Assembly: GCA_047615875.1 (NCBI GenBank)
Contig: JBLHGU010000001.1
Span: 83,646-147,645, forward strand
DNA: 64,000 bases
From: JBLHGU01 sp047615875
GTDB lineage: Bacteria > Pseudomonadota > Gammaproteobacteria > Arenicellales > CAJQKF01
Direction: 5' to 3'
Below are positions 54,345 to 62,352 of the stretch, one piece after another. Every line of letters starts with the position of its first letter. The first letter of the stretch is position 1. The notes under the pieces are model-generated. The model was given only the letters and a program-made list of their open reading frames with translations. It did not search any database and had not been told where the DNA came from. A program made the translations under genes and the position numbers.

Positions 54345-54998
54345 ATGAAAAAATTATTCCAACCGGCGGATGCCTCACCTTCAATCCGCAAAATGTTAGC
54401 CATGTCCCGGTTTAAGCAGTTTCGTGCGGGGCAGATTATTGTCCATCAAGGCACAATTTCCGAAGAAGTGTATTTGGTAATAAAAGGTTCGGTAACGGTT
54501 GAAAGCTACGATGACCAGGGGCAGCGACTGGTGTTCCACTATATTCGCCCCGGAGAGTTTTTTGGCGAAATGGGTATGTTTGACGATGATTTACGACGCA
54601 GTGCCACAGTGGTAGCCAGAGCACACTGTGAAATTGCTGTGGTAGAAATCGGAGTTTTCAGATCGCTGATTGAAGAAGATGCTTCATTGCTTATGGAGTT
54701 GGCCAGGCAGTTGGCGGAACGTGTTCGAAAAACTACAGAAAAATTGACTAATCTGGCATTTCTGGATGTAACCGGGCGGGTTGCCAGAACCGTGCTTGAG
54801 CTAGCTGAGGATGAAGAAGCCATGAGTCATCCGGATGGTACTTTGATCAGTATTACCCGGGAGGAGTTGGGTCGAATGGTAAATTGCTCGAGGGAAATGG
54901 CAGGGCAGGTATTAAAAACCCTGGAAGAGCGAGGCCTGATAAATCTTGAAGGAAGGAAAATCGTAGTTTTAAGTACCCGCTCTACAGTCGCCTGGTAA
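54345..54998 (+). CDS. crp: cAMP receptor protein (CRP/Vfr-like transcription regulator)
   Basis: This 217-aa regulator has a cyclic-nucleotide domain and a C-terminal helix-turn-helix. The cAMP pocket shows FFGEMGMF and RRSATV (the Gly-Glu and Arg-Ser positions of E. coli CRP), and RKTTEKLTNLAFLDVTGR covers the dimer helix where E. coli has Thr-Ser. The recognition helix CSREMAGQVLK keeps the Arg and Glu that read TGTGA half sites (CSRETVGRILK in E. coli). Two perfect CRP sites lie just downstream of this gene. The two class III cyclases in the window may feed it. Confidence 0.92.
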   Translation: MKKLFQPADASPSIRKMLAMSRFKQFRAGQIIVHQGTISEEVYLVIKGSVTVESYDDQGQRLVFHYIRPGEFFGEMGMFDDDLRRSATVVARAHCEIAVVEIGVFRSLIEEDASLLMELARQLAERVRKTTEKLTNLAFLDVTGRVARTVLELAEDEEAMSHPDGTLISITREELGRMVNCSREMAGQVLKTLEERGLINLEGRKIVVLSTRSTVAW

Positions 54999-55079
54999 AA
55001 GCATACTAATATTTTATGGCTGGATAAGATCTAAATTCTGGCTTCTAAATCCAGGGAATAACGGAAAAAAGTTTCTTAA

Positions 55080-55095
55080 TGTGAACTGGTTCACA
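55080..55095. promoter_or_regulatory. CRP binding site, first copy
   Basis: The 16-bp sequence TGTGAACTGGTTCACA matches the CRP consensus TGTGA-N6-TCACA at every defined base. Its centre is about 73 bp upstream of the likely transcription start for the small gene at 55197, a class I activator spacing. The site lies 81 bp after the crp stop. Confidence 0.85.
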
Positions 55096-55148
55096 TTTCA
55101 TCTTTCTGTTTTGCGGGGTACCTCACGGTGTCAAACACATTTAGCCTG

Positions 55149-55154
55149 CATAAT
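55149..55154 (+). promoter_or_regulatory. Probable -10 element, first small cistron
   Basis: CATAAT within TGCATAATCT is preceded by an extended-type TG. No good -35 hexamer is seen, as expected for a CRP-dependent promoter. The same hexamer recurs exactly 360 bp later in the second copy. Confidence 0.5.
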
Positions 55155-55196
55155 CTGTCCCACACTAACGCACTAGAGTAGAGACAGGCACCCCAA

Positions 55197-55304
55197 ATGA
55201 CACACGCAACTTCTTATCAGGACCGATTCAATTACCAAATGCAGGATTTTTTAGCTGGTCTCGTGGTTGTTGGTTTTGCCTTTATGGTTCTGTCTCTGTT
55301 TTAA
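55197..55304 (+). CDS. Small membrane protein, 35 aa, tandem copy 1
   Basis: This 35-residue protein begins MTHATSYQDRFNYQMQ and continues with a single hydrophobic helix (FLAGLVVVGFAFMVLSLF). The start lies 3 bp after an AGGCACCCC element that holds the ribosome site. The gene has its own CRP site, -10 element and intrinsic terminator. A second copy of 35 residues lies 353 bp downstream, with about two-thirds identity and many synonymous changes, which argues that the protein is translated and under selection. I do not recognise the family. A single-span inner-membrane regulator or respiratory accessory peptide is possible. Confidence 0.75.
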   Translation: MTHATSYQDRFNYQMQDFLAGLVVVGFAFMVLSLF

Positions 55305-55333
55305 AAGTTTTTAAGTCCCCTCCTCGAATTTGC

Positions 55334-55362
55334 GGCCGTCTAGTTTAGACGGCCTTTTTTTT
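55334..55362 (+). terminator. Intrinsic terminator of small cistron 1
   Basis: A perfect 9-bp stem (GGCCGTCTA / TAGACGGCC) with a 3-nt loop is followed by eight T residues, 30 bp after the small-gene stop. Confidence 0.92.
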
Positions 55363-55439
55363 GCTAGTACGCATTACGCCTTGTGCCCAGGGTTTACGGG
55401 AACTCTGAATGTCACAGGATATGAGGCGGGGTAAGCTGG

Positions 55440-55455
55440 TGTGAACTGGTTCACA
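55440..55455. promoter_or_regulatory. CRP binding site, second copy
   Basis: This is the same 16-bp sequence as the first site (TGTGAACTGGTTCACA), exactly 360 bp downstream. It sits about 73 bp before the likely start of transcription of the second small gene. Confidence 0.85.
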
Positions 55456-55508
55456 ATTTATCTTTCTCTATTGTGGGGTGCCTCACGGAATCTAACGATG
55501 TGAGTTGC

Positions 55509-55514
55509 CATAAT
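55509..55514 (+). promoter_or_regulatory. Probable -10 element, second small cistron
   Basis: CATAAT in GCCATAATCT, at the same offset from its CRP site as in copy 1. The region between the CRP site and this hexamer shares GGGGT-x-CCTCACGG with copy 1. Confidence 0.5.
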
Positions 55515-55549
55515 CTGTTCCACACCCAAAGCAAAGACAGGCACCCCAA

Positions 55550-55657
55550 ATGACACAATTTACCGCTTATCAGGATCGACTCAATTGCCAGATACAAGAT
55601 TTCTTGGCTGGTTTCATGGTCGTAGGTTTCGCCTTTATGGTGATGACCTTGATCTAA
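55550..55657 (+). CDS. Small membrane protein, 35 aa, tandem copy 2
   Basis: This paralogue begins MTQFTAYQDRLNCQIQ and ends in the hydrophobic helix FLAGFMVVGFAFMVMTLI. Shared residues with copy 1 include T-x-x-T-x-YQDR, Q-x-QDFLAG and VVGFAFMV. The AGGCACCCC element precedes the ATG by 2 bp as in copy 1. The cistron has its own CRP site, promoter and a somewhat decayed terminator. Conservation of length, charge pattern and helix in both copies supports a functional product. No family is recognised. Confidence 0.75.
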   Translation: MTQFTAYQDRLNCQIQDFLAGFMVVGFAFMVMTLI

Positions 55658-55684
55658 CAGCTTTAACTCTGCTCCTCGATTTTC

Positions 55685-55712
55685 GGCCGTCTTTTATAGA
55701 TGGTCTTTTTTT
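55685..55712 (+). terminator. Intrinsic terminator of small cistron 2
   Basis: An 8-bp stem (GGCCGTCT / AGATGGTC) containing two G-U pairs is followed by seven T residues. It is a diverged copy of the first terminator. Confidence 0.8.
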
Positions 55713-55814
55713 GATTCGATTTTTTGAGATTAATGGTGAGTTTTCACTTTTCCATAAACCAAATTTACGGCTACACTCTGCGATCTAATTTCATCGTGCT
55801 TTATGAGGCCGGTT

Positions 55815-58142
55815 ATGTTCAACAAGGTTGCGGTTATTGGTGCAGGTACCATGGGTGCCGGAATAGCAGGTCAGGTGGCCAACGCAGGTATTGAGGTTTT
55901 ACTGCTGGATCTGCCTGGTGATGGCGAGGATGTTAATGCTACTGCCAGACGCGGACTAGAGCGTCTTAAAAACCCCGATCAACCGGGTCTAATGAGTGCA
56001 GACGTAGAAAATTTAATTGTAGTCGGCAATATCCGAGACGATCTGGCGCGAGTGTCTGAGTGCGACTGGATTGCCGAGGCGGTTGTCGAGCGACTTGATA
56101 TAAAACATGCTCTGTATGCTGATATTGCCAAGCATATAAAGAGTGATGCCATTTTAACCTCTAATACGTCGACTATACCCATCAGGTTGCTAACCGAAGG
56201 GATGTCGGACGATTTGCGTAAGCGTTTTGCCATTACCCACTTCTTCAACCCGGTTCGCTTCATGCGATTGCTGGAACTAGTTCGAGGTGAGGATACCGAC
56301 CCTGAAATCATGCAGAGGCTGGGTAGTTTTAGTGAAGAAATGCTCGGTAAAGGTGTTGTTGATTGCGCAGACACGCCGGGTTTTCTAGCCAATCGTGTGG
56401 GTTGTTTTGCCATTCAATGTGCATTGAATGAAGCGTTTAAGATGAACCTTTCACCGCAATTGGCAGATGCTGTTTTTGGTCGACCAATGGGTATACCGAA
56501 GACCGGTGTATTTGGTCTTTATGATCTGATCGGTATCGACTTGATGGCCGATGTGGCTATTAGCCTTACGTCAATTTTACCTGCGGGCGACGCATTTTTC
56601 GATGTCGCGCAGCCGCTGCCTCTTATGACGAAAATGATCGAGAATGATCAACGCGGCAATAAGAGTGGGCAGGGTTTTTATAAAGAATCCGCTAGCGGTG
56701 AAAAACTGGTAATGGATCTGCAATCAGGTCAGTACCAGTTATTTGATCGACCGAGTATTCCTGTGGCGGATCAGGCTGAGCGAGAGGGTATTCGCTGTTT
56801 GATGGATAGCACAGATCAATACGGTCAATATGCCTGGAATGTTATGTCGCGTACATTGTGCTACGCCGCATCTCTTATCCCTGAAGTAGGCAATGATCCG
56901 GGTTCTATCGATGATGCCATGAAACTCGGCTACAACTGGATTAAGGGTCCTTTTGAATTGATCGATGAATATGGCGCCGAAGATTTCGTCGCACGGCTGC
57001 ATGCAGAAGGTCGGCAGGTTCCTGAATTTTTAGTCGCAGGTGCTGATGACAGCGACGGCTTCTACCGAGTAGCTAATAGTCAGTATCAACGACGAATTTA
57101 TTCCCAGGAGAATACGCCGAACTGGTTGTCCATAGATCATGGCGCAGGCGTTAACCGATTTACAGAAACCCGCAATACGCTTCAGGTAGAAGCTGAGAAC
57201 GAGGCCGCCAGCTGGTTTGTTTATCGAGATATAGCACTTGTCGAGTTTCATACTAAGGCCAATGCTTTAGATGGCGATTCCATGGCCATACTCGAGCAGG
57301 CGCTGGATGCCGCTCCAGAGCGCGGTTTGAAAGGATTAATAGTACATAACGATGCCCAACACTTTTCCTGTGGCGTAAATCTCGGTGCAGTACGTGGATT
57401 TTATGAACAGGAAGATTACGATGGTCTGGATAATTTCCTTAATCATTTTCAGCAAACCTGCCTGCGCCTGTCCAGGGCACCTTTTCCTGTGGTTGTAGCA
57501 CCAGTAGGCATGTCTATTGGTGGCGGATTCGAAGTGGTTCTGCATGGCCAGTATGTGGTAGCCCACTCCAATGCTGTAATGGGTCTGGTTGAGAGCCTGG
57601 TTGGCTTACTACCTGGCGGCGGCGGTTGTAAAGAGATGTTATATCGCTGGGTTGAGAAGCTTGGTTGTTCCCATAAGAATATAGAGAAGGCCGCCTGGAA
57701 AGCGTTTATGAATACCGGCTACGGCCGCACAGCTACCTCACCCGTGCTGGCCAAAGACCTGGCTATGCTCCGCGATAGGGATAGCTACGAGATGAATAGA
57801 GATCGTGTTCTGGAAAGTGCCGTAGCGCTCATAGAAAGTGGTGCAGAGTCTGTTCAACCTTCAAGACCCCAACTGACTATGCCCGGCAGAGATGTCTATA
57901 AAGCCATGGGTGTGTGGCTGGATAACGCCCACGAAAAGGGCATGCTAACACCTCATGATACCGTCGTTGGCCGTGCGATTGCTGCGGTTATGAGTGGTGG
58001 AGACATAGACCCGGGCACTGTTTGGACTGAACAGGATCTGTATGATGAAGAGCGTCGACAGTTTTTAATACTGACGAAAACTGAAGCAACCAGAGCCAGA
58101 ATTGCCAGTATGCTGGACCTGGGGAAAACGCTTCGAAATTAA
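55815..58142 (+). CDS. 3-hydroxyacyl-CoA dehydrogenase/enoyl-CoA hydratase fusion (FadN type)
   Basis: This protein of about 775 aa has the dehydrogenase first and the hydratase second, the order of FadN rather than FadB. The NAD motif is VIGAGTMGAGIAGQ near the start; the catalytic His is in AITHFFNPVRFM. The hydratase part shows oxyanion-loop blocks HFSCGVNLGA and GMSIGGGFEVVLHG. It performs the hydration and oxidation steps of fatty-acid beta-oxidation. I choose ATG 55815, preceded by GAGG at a proper distance, over ATG 55803. No thiolase gene follows in the window, so the partner is elsewhere. Confidence 0.9.
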   Translation: MFNKVAVIGAGTMGAGIAGQVANAGIEVLLLDLPGDGEDVNATARRGLERLKNPDQPGLMSADVENLIVVGNIRDDLARVSECDWIAEAVVERLDIKHALYADIAKHIKSDAILTSNTSTIPIRLLTEGMSDDLRKRFAITHFFNPVRFMRLLELVRGEDTDPEIMQRLGSFSEEMLGKGVVDCADTPGFLANRVGCFAIQCALNEAFKMNLSPQLADAVFGRPMGIPKTGVFGLYDLIGIDLMADVAISLTSILPAGDAFFDVAQPLPLMTKMIENDQRGNKSGQGFYKESASGEKLVMDLQSGQYQLFDRPSIPVADQAEREGIRCLMDSTDQYGQYAWNVMSRTLCYAASLIPEVGNDPGSIDDAMKLGYNWIKGPFELIDEYGAEDFVARLHAEGRQVPEFLVAGADDSDGFYRVANSQYQRRIYSQENTPNWLSIDHGAGVNRFTETRNTLQVEAENEAASWFVYRDIALVEFHTKANALDGDSMAILEQALDAAPERGLKGLIVHNDAQHFSCGVNLGAVRGFYEQEDYDGLDNFLNHFQQTCLRLSRAPFPVVVAPVGMSIGGGFEVVLHGQYVVAHSNAVMGLVESLVGLLPGGGGCKEMLYRWVEKLGCSHKNIEKAAWKAFMNTGYGRTATSPVLAKDLAMLRDRDSYEMNRDRVLESAVALIESGAESVQPSRPQLTMPGRDVYKAMGVWLDNAHEKGMLTPHDTVVGRAIAAVMSGGDIDPGTVWTEQDLYDEERRQFLILTKTEATRARIASMLDLGKTLRN

Positions 58143-58190
58143 TGCAGTGAGCTGCGGTCTGATCTCGTTTAAAATTCGGCGAAGTGTGTA

Positions 58191-58222
58191 ACTGAACCCA
58201 TCTTTATTCAGATGGGTTCAGT
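58191..58222. terminator. Bidirectional terminator between FadN-type gene and ilvC
   Basis: A perfect 13-bp stem (ACTGAACCCATCT / AGATGGGTTCAGT) with a 6-nt loop lies between the two convergent genes. Confidence 0.8.
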
Positions 58223-58236
58223 GATCACCGATTAGA

Positions 58237-59715
58237 TTAAACTATGGCTTTCATGCCAGTCATATAACCACGTAGTTTCTTGCCGACAACTTCTACCGAG
58301 TGGCTGCGTAAAGCATCGTTGATCTGTACTAGCTGACGGTTATCAACACTACCATCTGCGTTACCCAAACCCTTGCCAATAACATCTGCTTTGATTGATG
58401 GCATGAATTCCTTTTCAAGGAAAGGGCGGGCGCTATGATCGAAAAGATAGCAGCCATATTCTGCGGTATCAGAAATCACCACATTCATCTCATAGAGTTT
58501 TTTACGAGCGACCAGATTAGCGATAAGCGGGGTTTCGTGTAGTGACTCGTAGTAGGCAGACTCTTCAATAATACCTGCCTCAACCATCGTTTCGTAAGCC
58601 AGTTCCACACCGGCGCGAACGAAGGCAACCATCAGAATGCCATTATCAAAATATTCCTGCTCGGAGATTTCCTGGTCCGTAATTGTTTGCTGTTCAAACG
58701 CCGTATCAGCAGTTGCCGCACGCCATCTCAGTAGATCAGCATCGCCAGCATCCCAGTCAGCCATCATGCCACTGGAAAACTTGCCGGACATAATGTCGTC
58801 CTGATGTTTTTGAAACAGTGGACGTAAAAGATCTTTCAATTGCTCGGACAATTCGAAGGCGCGAACTTTCGCAGGGTTGCTAAGTCGATCCATCATGTTG
58901 GTCACGCCACCGTGCTTGAGGGCTTCGGTAACGGTTTCCCAACCAGACTGAACCAGCTTGCCCGCATAGGCTGCATCAACACCTTCTTCGATCATCTTGT
59001 CGAAGCACAGAATGGAACCGGTCTGTAGCACGCCACACAAAATGGTCTGCTCACCCATCAGGTCGGATTTAACCTCTGCAATAGGAGAAGATTCCAGTAC
59101 GCCAGCACGATGACCGCCGGTGCCAACAGCCAAAGCCTTGGCAATCTTCAGGCCATCGCCATTAGGATCGTTTTCACGGTGAACGGCGATTAGGGTCGGC
59201 ACACCAAAGCCGCGTACGTATTCTGCGCGAACTTCAGAGCCCGGGCATTTTGGGCACATCATCACAACCGTAATATTCTTATCGACTTGCATGCCTTCTT
59301 CTACCAAATTAAAGCCATGGGCATAATCCAGTGTAGAACCAGCCTTCATCAAAGGCATAACCGCACTGACAACCGCACTGTGTTGTTTGTCTGGTGTCAG
59401 GTTCATCACGATGTCAGCATCAGGAATTAATTCCTCATAGGTGCCAACTGTGAAGCCATTTTCGCTGGCATTCTTAAACGACTGACGTTTCTCAGCAATG
59501 GCTGCAGCACGTAAGGTATAGCTGACATTTAGTCCAGAATCTCGCAGATTAAGACCTTGGTTCAGGCCTTGTGCGCCACAACCAATGATGACAATTTTTT
59601 TGCCACGAATGTAATCGACGCCTTCAGAAAACTCTTCAGCTTCCATAAAACGACATTTGGCCAACTCTTCGAGTTGCAGCCGTAATGGCAGAGTGTTGAA
59701 ATAATTTTGACGCAT
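58237..59715 (-). CDS. ilvC: Ketol-acid reductoisomerase, class II (long form)
   Basis: This 492-aa enzyme converts acetolactate or acetohydroxybutyrate to the dihydroxy acid in branched-chain amino-acid synthesis. The length and blocks match the E. coli long form: YFNTLPLRLQLEEL at the start, GCGAQG (45-50) for NADPH, GTYEELIPDAD, PKCPGSEVRAEY, EVKSDLMGEQTILCG and the C-terminal KKLRGYMTGM. The duplicated C-terminal domain of class II is present. The ribosome site is GAGG. It is divergent from ilvY, which should activate it on inducer binding. Confidence 0.97.
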   Translation of the reverse strand: MRQNYFNTLPLRLQLEELAKCRFMEAEEFSEGVDYIRGKKIVIIGCGAQGLNQGLNLRDSGLNVSYTLRAAAIAEKRQSFKNASENGFTVGTYEELIPDADIVMNLTPDKQHSAVVSAVMPLMKAGSTLDYAHGFNLVEEGMQVDKNITVVMMCPKCPGSEVRAEYVRGFGVPTLIAVHRENDPNGDGLKIAKALAVGTGGHRAGVLESSPIAEVKSDLMGEQTILCGVLQTGSILCFDKMIEEGVDAAYAGKLVQSGWETVTEALKHGGVTNMMDRLSNPAKVRAFELSEQLKDLLRPLFQKHQDDIMSGKFSSGMMADWDAGDADLLRWRAATADTAFEQQTITDQEISEQEYFDNGILMVAFVRAGVELAYETMVEAGIIEESAYYESLHETPLIANLVARKKLYEMNVVISDTAEYGCYLFDHSARPFLEKEFMPSIKADVIGKGLGNADGSVDNRQLVQINDALRSHSVEVVGKKLRGYMTGMKAIV

Positions 59716-59798
59716 GCAGGGTTCCTCAGACGGAATTTCGGAAAAGTGCGCAATGATAGCGAGATTTTAAATTGCGTCTAGTGAAATAATTGATATAT

Positions 59799-59821
59799 TA
59801 TGTTGCAATTATTGCAACATA
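59799..59821. promoter_or_regulatory. IlvY operator in the ilvC-ilvY region
   Basis: A 23-bp palindrome has 11-bp perfect arms (TATGTTGCAAT / ATTGCAACATA) around a single central T. It includes LysR-type TTGCAA half sites like those of E. coli ilvY operators and lies 10 bp upstream of the ilvY start, consistent with autoregulation and ilvC activation. Confidence 0.85.
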
Positions 59822-59831
59822 GATTGTCATT

Positions 59832-60740
59832 ATGGATCTTAAGTCCTGTCAGGTTTATCTTGAACTGGCGAAAAGCCTGCATTTTGGTCGAACCGCTGAG
59901 CTGTGCAATTTGAGTCCATCAGCTGTAAGCCGGCTGATTCAACGACTGGAAGAGCAGGTGGGACAGGCACTGGTCGAGCGGGATAATCGCCATGTAAGTT
60001 TGACTCAGGCCGGACGTCATTTCCTGGAATATGCCCGTAAGTCAGTAGATGACTGGCAGCAATTGAGAAGTGATTTCAGTCGTAATGATGCTGAATTATC
60101 TGGTGAAATCAGCGTATTCGGCTCAGTTACGGCCAGCTACAGCATGCTGACGCAGATTCTTCCCCGATTAAGAGAGTCGTTTCCCGGGGTTGAAATTAAG
60201 CTTCGCACCGGTGATCAAGCCGATGGCATTGAACGAGTTCTGGCAGGCTCAGAGGAATGTGCCATTATCGCACTGCCTGATAGCTTGCCGGCGCGACTAG
60301 AATTTTTGCCACTTCGAACTACACCACTAAAACTGGTTGGTCCCAGTATGCCCAGTTCCATTTCCAGGCTGCTGGACCAATGTTTGGCGGACTCCCAGGA
60401 ACCGGACTGGTCTAGCATCCCCATGGTTCTGGCAGAACGGGGCCTTGCCAGGGAAAGATTGCTGGAGCATTTAAACAAATTAAATCAACAGCCGCATATC
60501 TACGCCCAGGTGGCTGGCCACGAGGCAGTTGTTTCCATGGTAAGCCTGGGACTCGGTGTGGCCCTGTTGCCTGAGCTGGTTATTCAGCACAGCCCGATAA
60601 AACATACCATTAGAGAATTGCCCTGGATGGTTGGTCTGCCGGCATTTCGGCTAGGCCTCTGCGCCCTGCAGGAACGACTGAATGATCCACTTCTAAAAGC
60701 CTTTTGGGAATGTTCTGCCGAGACCCATCCACAAAACTAA
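59832..60740 (+). CDS. ilvY: LysR-type regulator IlvY
   Basis: This 302-aa LysR regulator has the N-terminal helix-turn-helix (LHFGRTAELCNLSPSAVSRL region, residues about 16-36) and a substrate-binding domain. Its N-terminus MDLKSCQVYLELAKSLHFGR and divergent position opposite ilvC identify it as IlvY, which activates ilvC in response to acetolactate or acetohydroxybutyrate. A 23-bp operator lies just upstream of its start. Confidence 0.94.
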   Translation: MDLKSCQVYLELAKSLHFGRTAELCNLSPSAVSRLIQRLEEQVGQALVERDNRHVSLTQAGRHFLEYARKSVDDWQQLRSDFSRNDAELSGEISVFGSVTASYSMLTQILPRLRESFPGVEIKLRTGDQADGIERVLAGSEECAIIALPDSLPARLEFLPLRTTPLKLVGPSMPSSISRLLDQCLADSQEPDWSSIPMVLAERGLARERLLEHLNKLNQQPHIYAQVAGHEAVVSMVSLGLGVALLPELVIQHSPIKHTIRELPWMVGLPAFRLGLCALQERLNDPLLKAFWECSAETHPQN

Positions 60741-60800
60741 GGCCTTTGCACAGACGCCTCGGTAGGGGATAATCCCGCGCTTTTAATCTCAGCTGTATTT

Positions 60801-62225
60801 ATGTCACATATTTCCCTGCAAAACCTCACCGTTCAATTTGACGAGCATTTTTGTGTTCACGATATTAACTGGAGTATTAAACAAGGTCAGCACTGGGCGC
60901 TCTGCGGTGGTAATGGATCCGGTAAATCGGCACTTTCTGCCGTGTTACATGGGCAAGGGGAAATCCTGCAAGGGACCATTGCCGGTGTTCCCAGTAAAGT
61001 TGCAGTGGTATCTTTTGAGGCTCAGGCGGGACTCATTGAAGCCGAACGCAAGAAGGATGACGCTGACCTGCTCGATGTTATTTCTGAGGGTACGCCGGTG
61101 CTGGATCTGCTTAATGAGACTTGCGATAACTTAAAGCTGCAACAAGCACTAATAGAAGCATTTAATTTTCGGCCTTTGCTGCAACAGGGTTTTCGCAAGC
61201 TGTCTTCTGGCGAGACCAGAAAATTGATGTTAATTCGAGCTCTTACTCAAGACTCGGAGATGTTAGTTCTCGACGAGCCATTTGAAGGACTCGACACAGA
61301 GTCTTACGAGTACTTGCAGCAACTACTCGGTGATTTATCCCAATCCAGGCAAATTATTCTGGTGTTAAATCGGTTTGATGAAATACCACAATTTGCGAGC
61401 CATATAGCTTATCTCGACGATGGTCGCATCGTGCACCAGGTGGCCTGTTCTGATACCGCTGCCGTGGAGAATCTGAGCCAGTTAATGCATCTTAAGACTA
61501 CGGACCTGAGTATTCCCGTAGCTGATCCCGCAAACAGGGTGCCTGCACTTGATGCTGTTAATCCACTGGTACGCATGCGCGATTTACGCATCGCTTATGG
61601 TGAGACGATTATTTTTAGTGGTTTAAACTGGTGTATCGAAGCCGGGCAACATTGGCAGGTCAGTGGACCTAATGGCAGTGGCAAAACTTGTTTGCTGAAT
61701 TTAATCACCGGAGATCATCCACAGTGCTATGTCAACGATATATTCGTTTTCGGTATGCAGCGTGGTAGTGGTGAGAGTATCTGGGAAATTAAGCAATATC
61801 TGGGTTATGTGTCCAGTGCCTTGCAGTGGGAATACAACGTAAGCGTTAGTGTGCGTAATGCCATAATTTCTGGCTTTTACGACAGCATCGGTATCTATCA
61901 AAAATATACCGAAATACAGGCAGATATTGCGGATCAATGGCTAAAACTGCTGGGCATGCATGACAGAGCCAATCAGCCTTTTAGTCAGCTATCTTTTGGT
62001 GATCAACGTCTTGTCCTAATCGCTCGAGCGATGGTTAAACACCCGTCACTATTAATTCTAGATGAACCTTGTCTTGGGCTTGATGATCTCAACCGCCAAT
62101 TGGTGCTGGCATTAATAGAAAGAATTTGTACAGGCAGCGAAACCACAGTTCTGTATGTTAATCACCGCATAAAGGACAGCGTTTCCGGCATTCAAAATCA
62201 TCTCGAAATGAAGTTGCGTGCATAG
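60801..62225 (+). CDS. modF: ModF-like tandem ABC ATPase
   Basis: This 474-aa protein has two ATPase domains and no membrane part. Domain 1 has Walker A GGNGSGKSA, signature LSSGETRKL and Walker B MLVLDEP. Domain 2 has GPNGSGKTC, LSFGDQRLV and LLILDEP. Segments VLNRFDEIPQFA, GDHPQCYVNDI, RRGSGESIW-like and SGFYDSIGIYQ parallel E. coli ModF (PhrA). The function of ModF is poorly defined and was linked to molybdate genes by location; no mod genes are present here. The gene starts 60 bp after ilvY. Confidence 0.88.
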   Translation: MSHISLQNLTVQFDEHFCVHDINWSIKQGQHWALCGGNGSGKSALSAVLHGQGEILQGTIAGVPSKVAVVSFEAQAGLIEAERKKDDADLLDVISEGTPVLDLLNETCDNLKLQQALIEAFNFRPLLQQGFRKLSSGETRKLMLIRALTQDSEMLVLDEPFEGLDTESYEYLQQLLGDLSQSRQIILVLNRFDEIPQFASHIAYLDDGRIVHQVACSDTAAVENLSQLMHLKTTDLSIPVADPANRVPALDAVNPLVRMRDLRIAYGETIIFSGLNWCIEAGQHWQVSGPNGSGKTCLLNLITGDHPQCYVNDIFVFGMQRGSGESIWEIKQYLGYVSSALQWEYNVSVSVRNAIISGFYDSIGIYQKYTEIQADIADQWLKLLGMHDRANQPFSQLSFGDQRLVLIARAMVKHPSLLILDEPCLGLDDLNRQLVLALIERICTGSETTVLYVNHRIKDSVSGIQNHLEMKLRA

Positions 62226-62352
62226 GTCGTTTTGCTCAGTCAGGAAATCTTCAATAAAGTTTTTAAAAAATAGTAAATAATTTAACCCCTGTTTCGATTT
62301 GAGACGTTTGTAGTGTGTAGAAGCTTATCAACCACCAAACAGGGGAAGTGCT

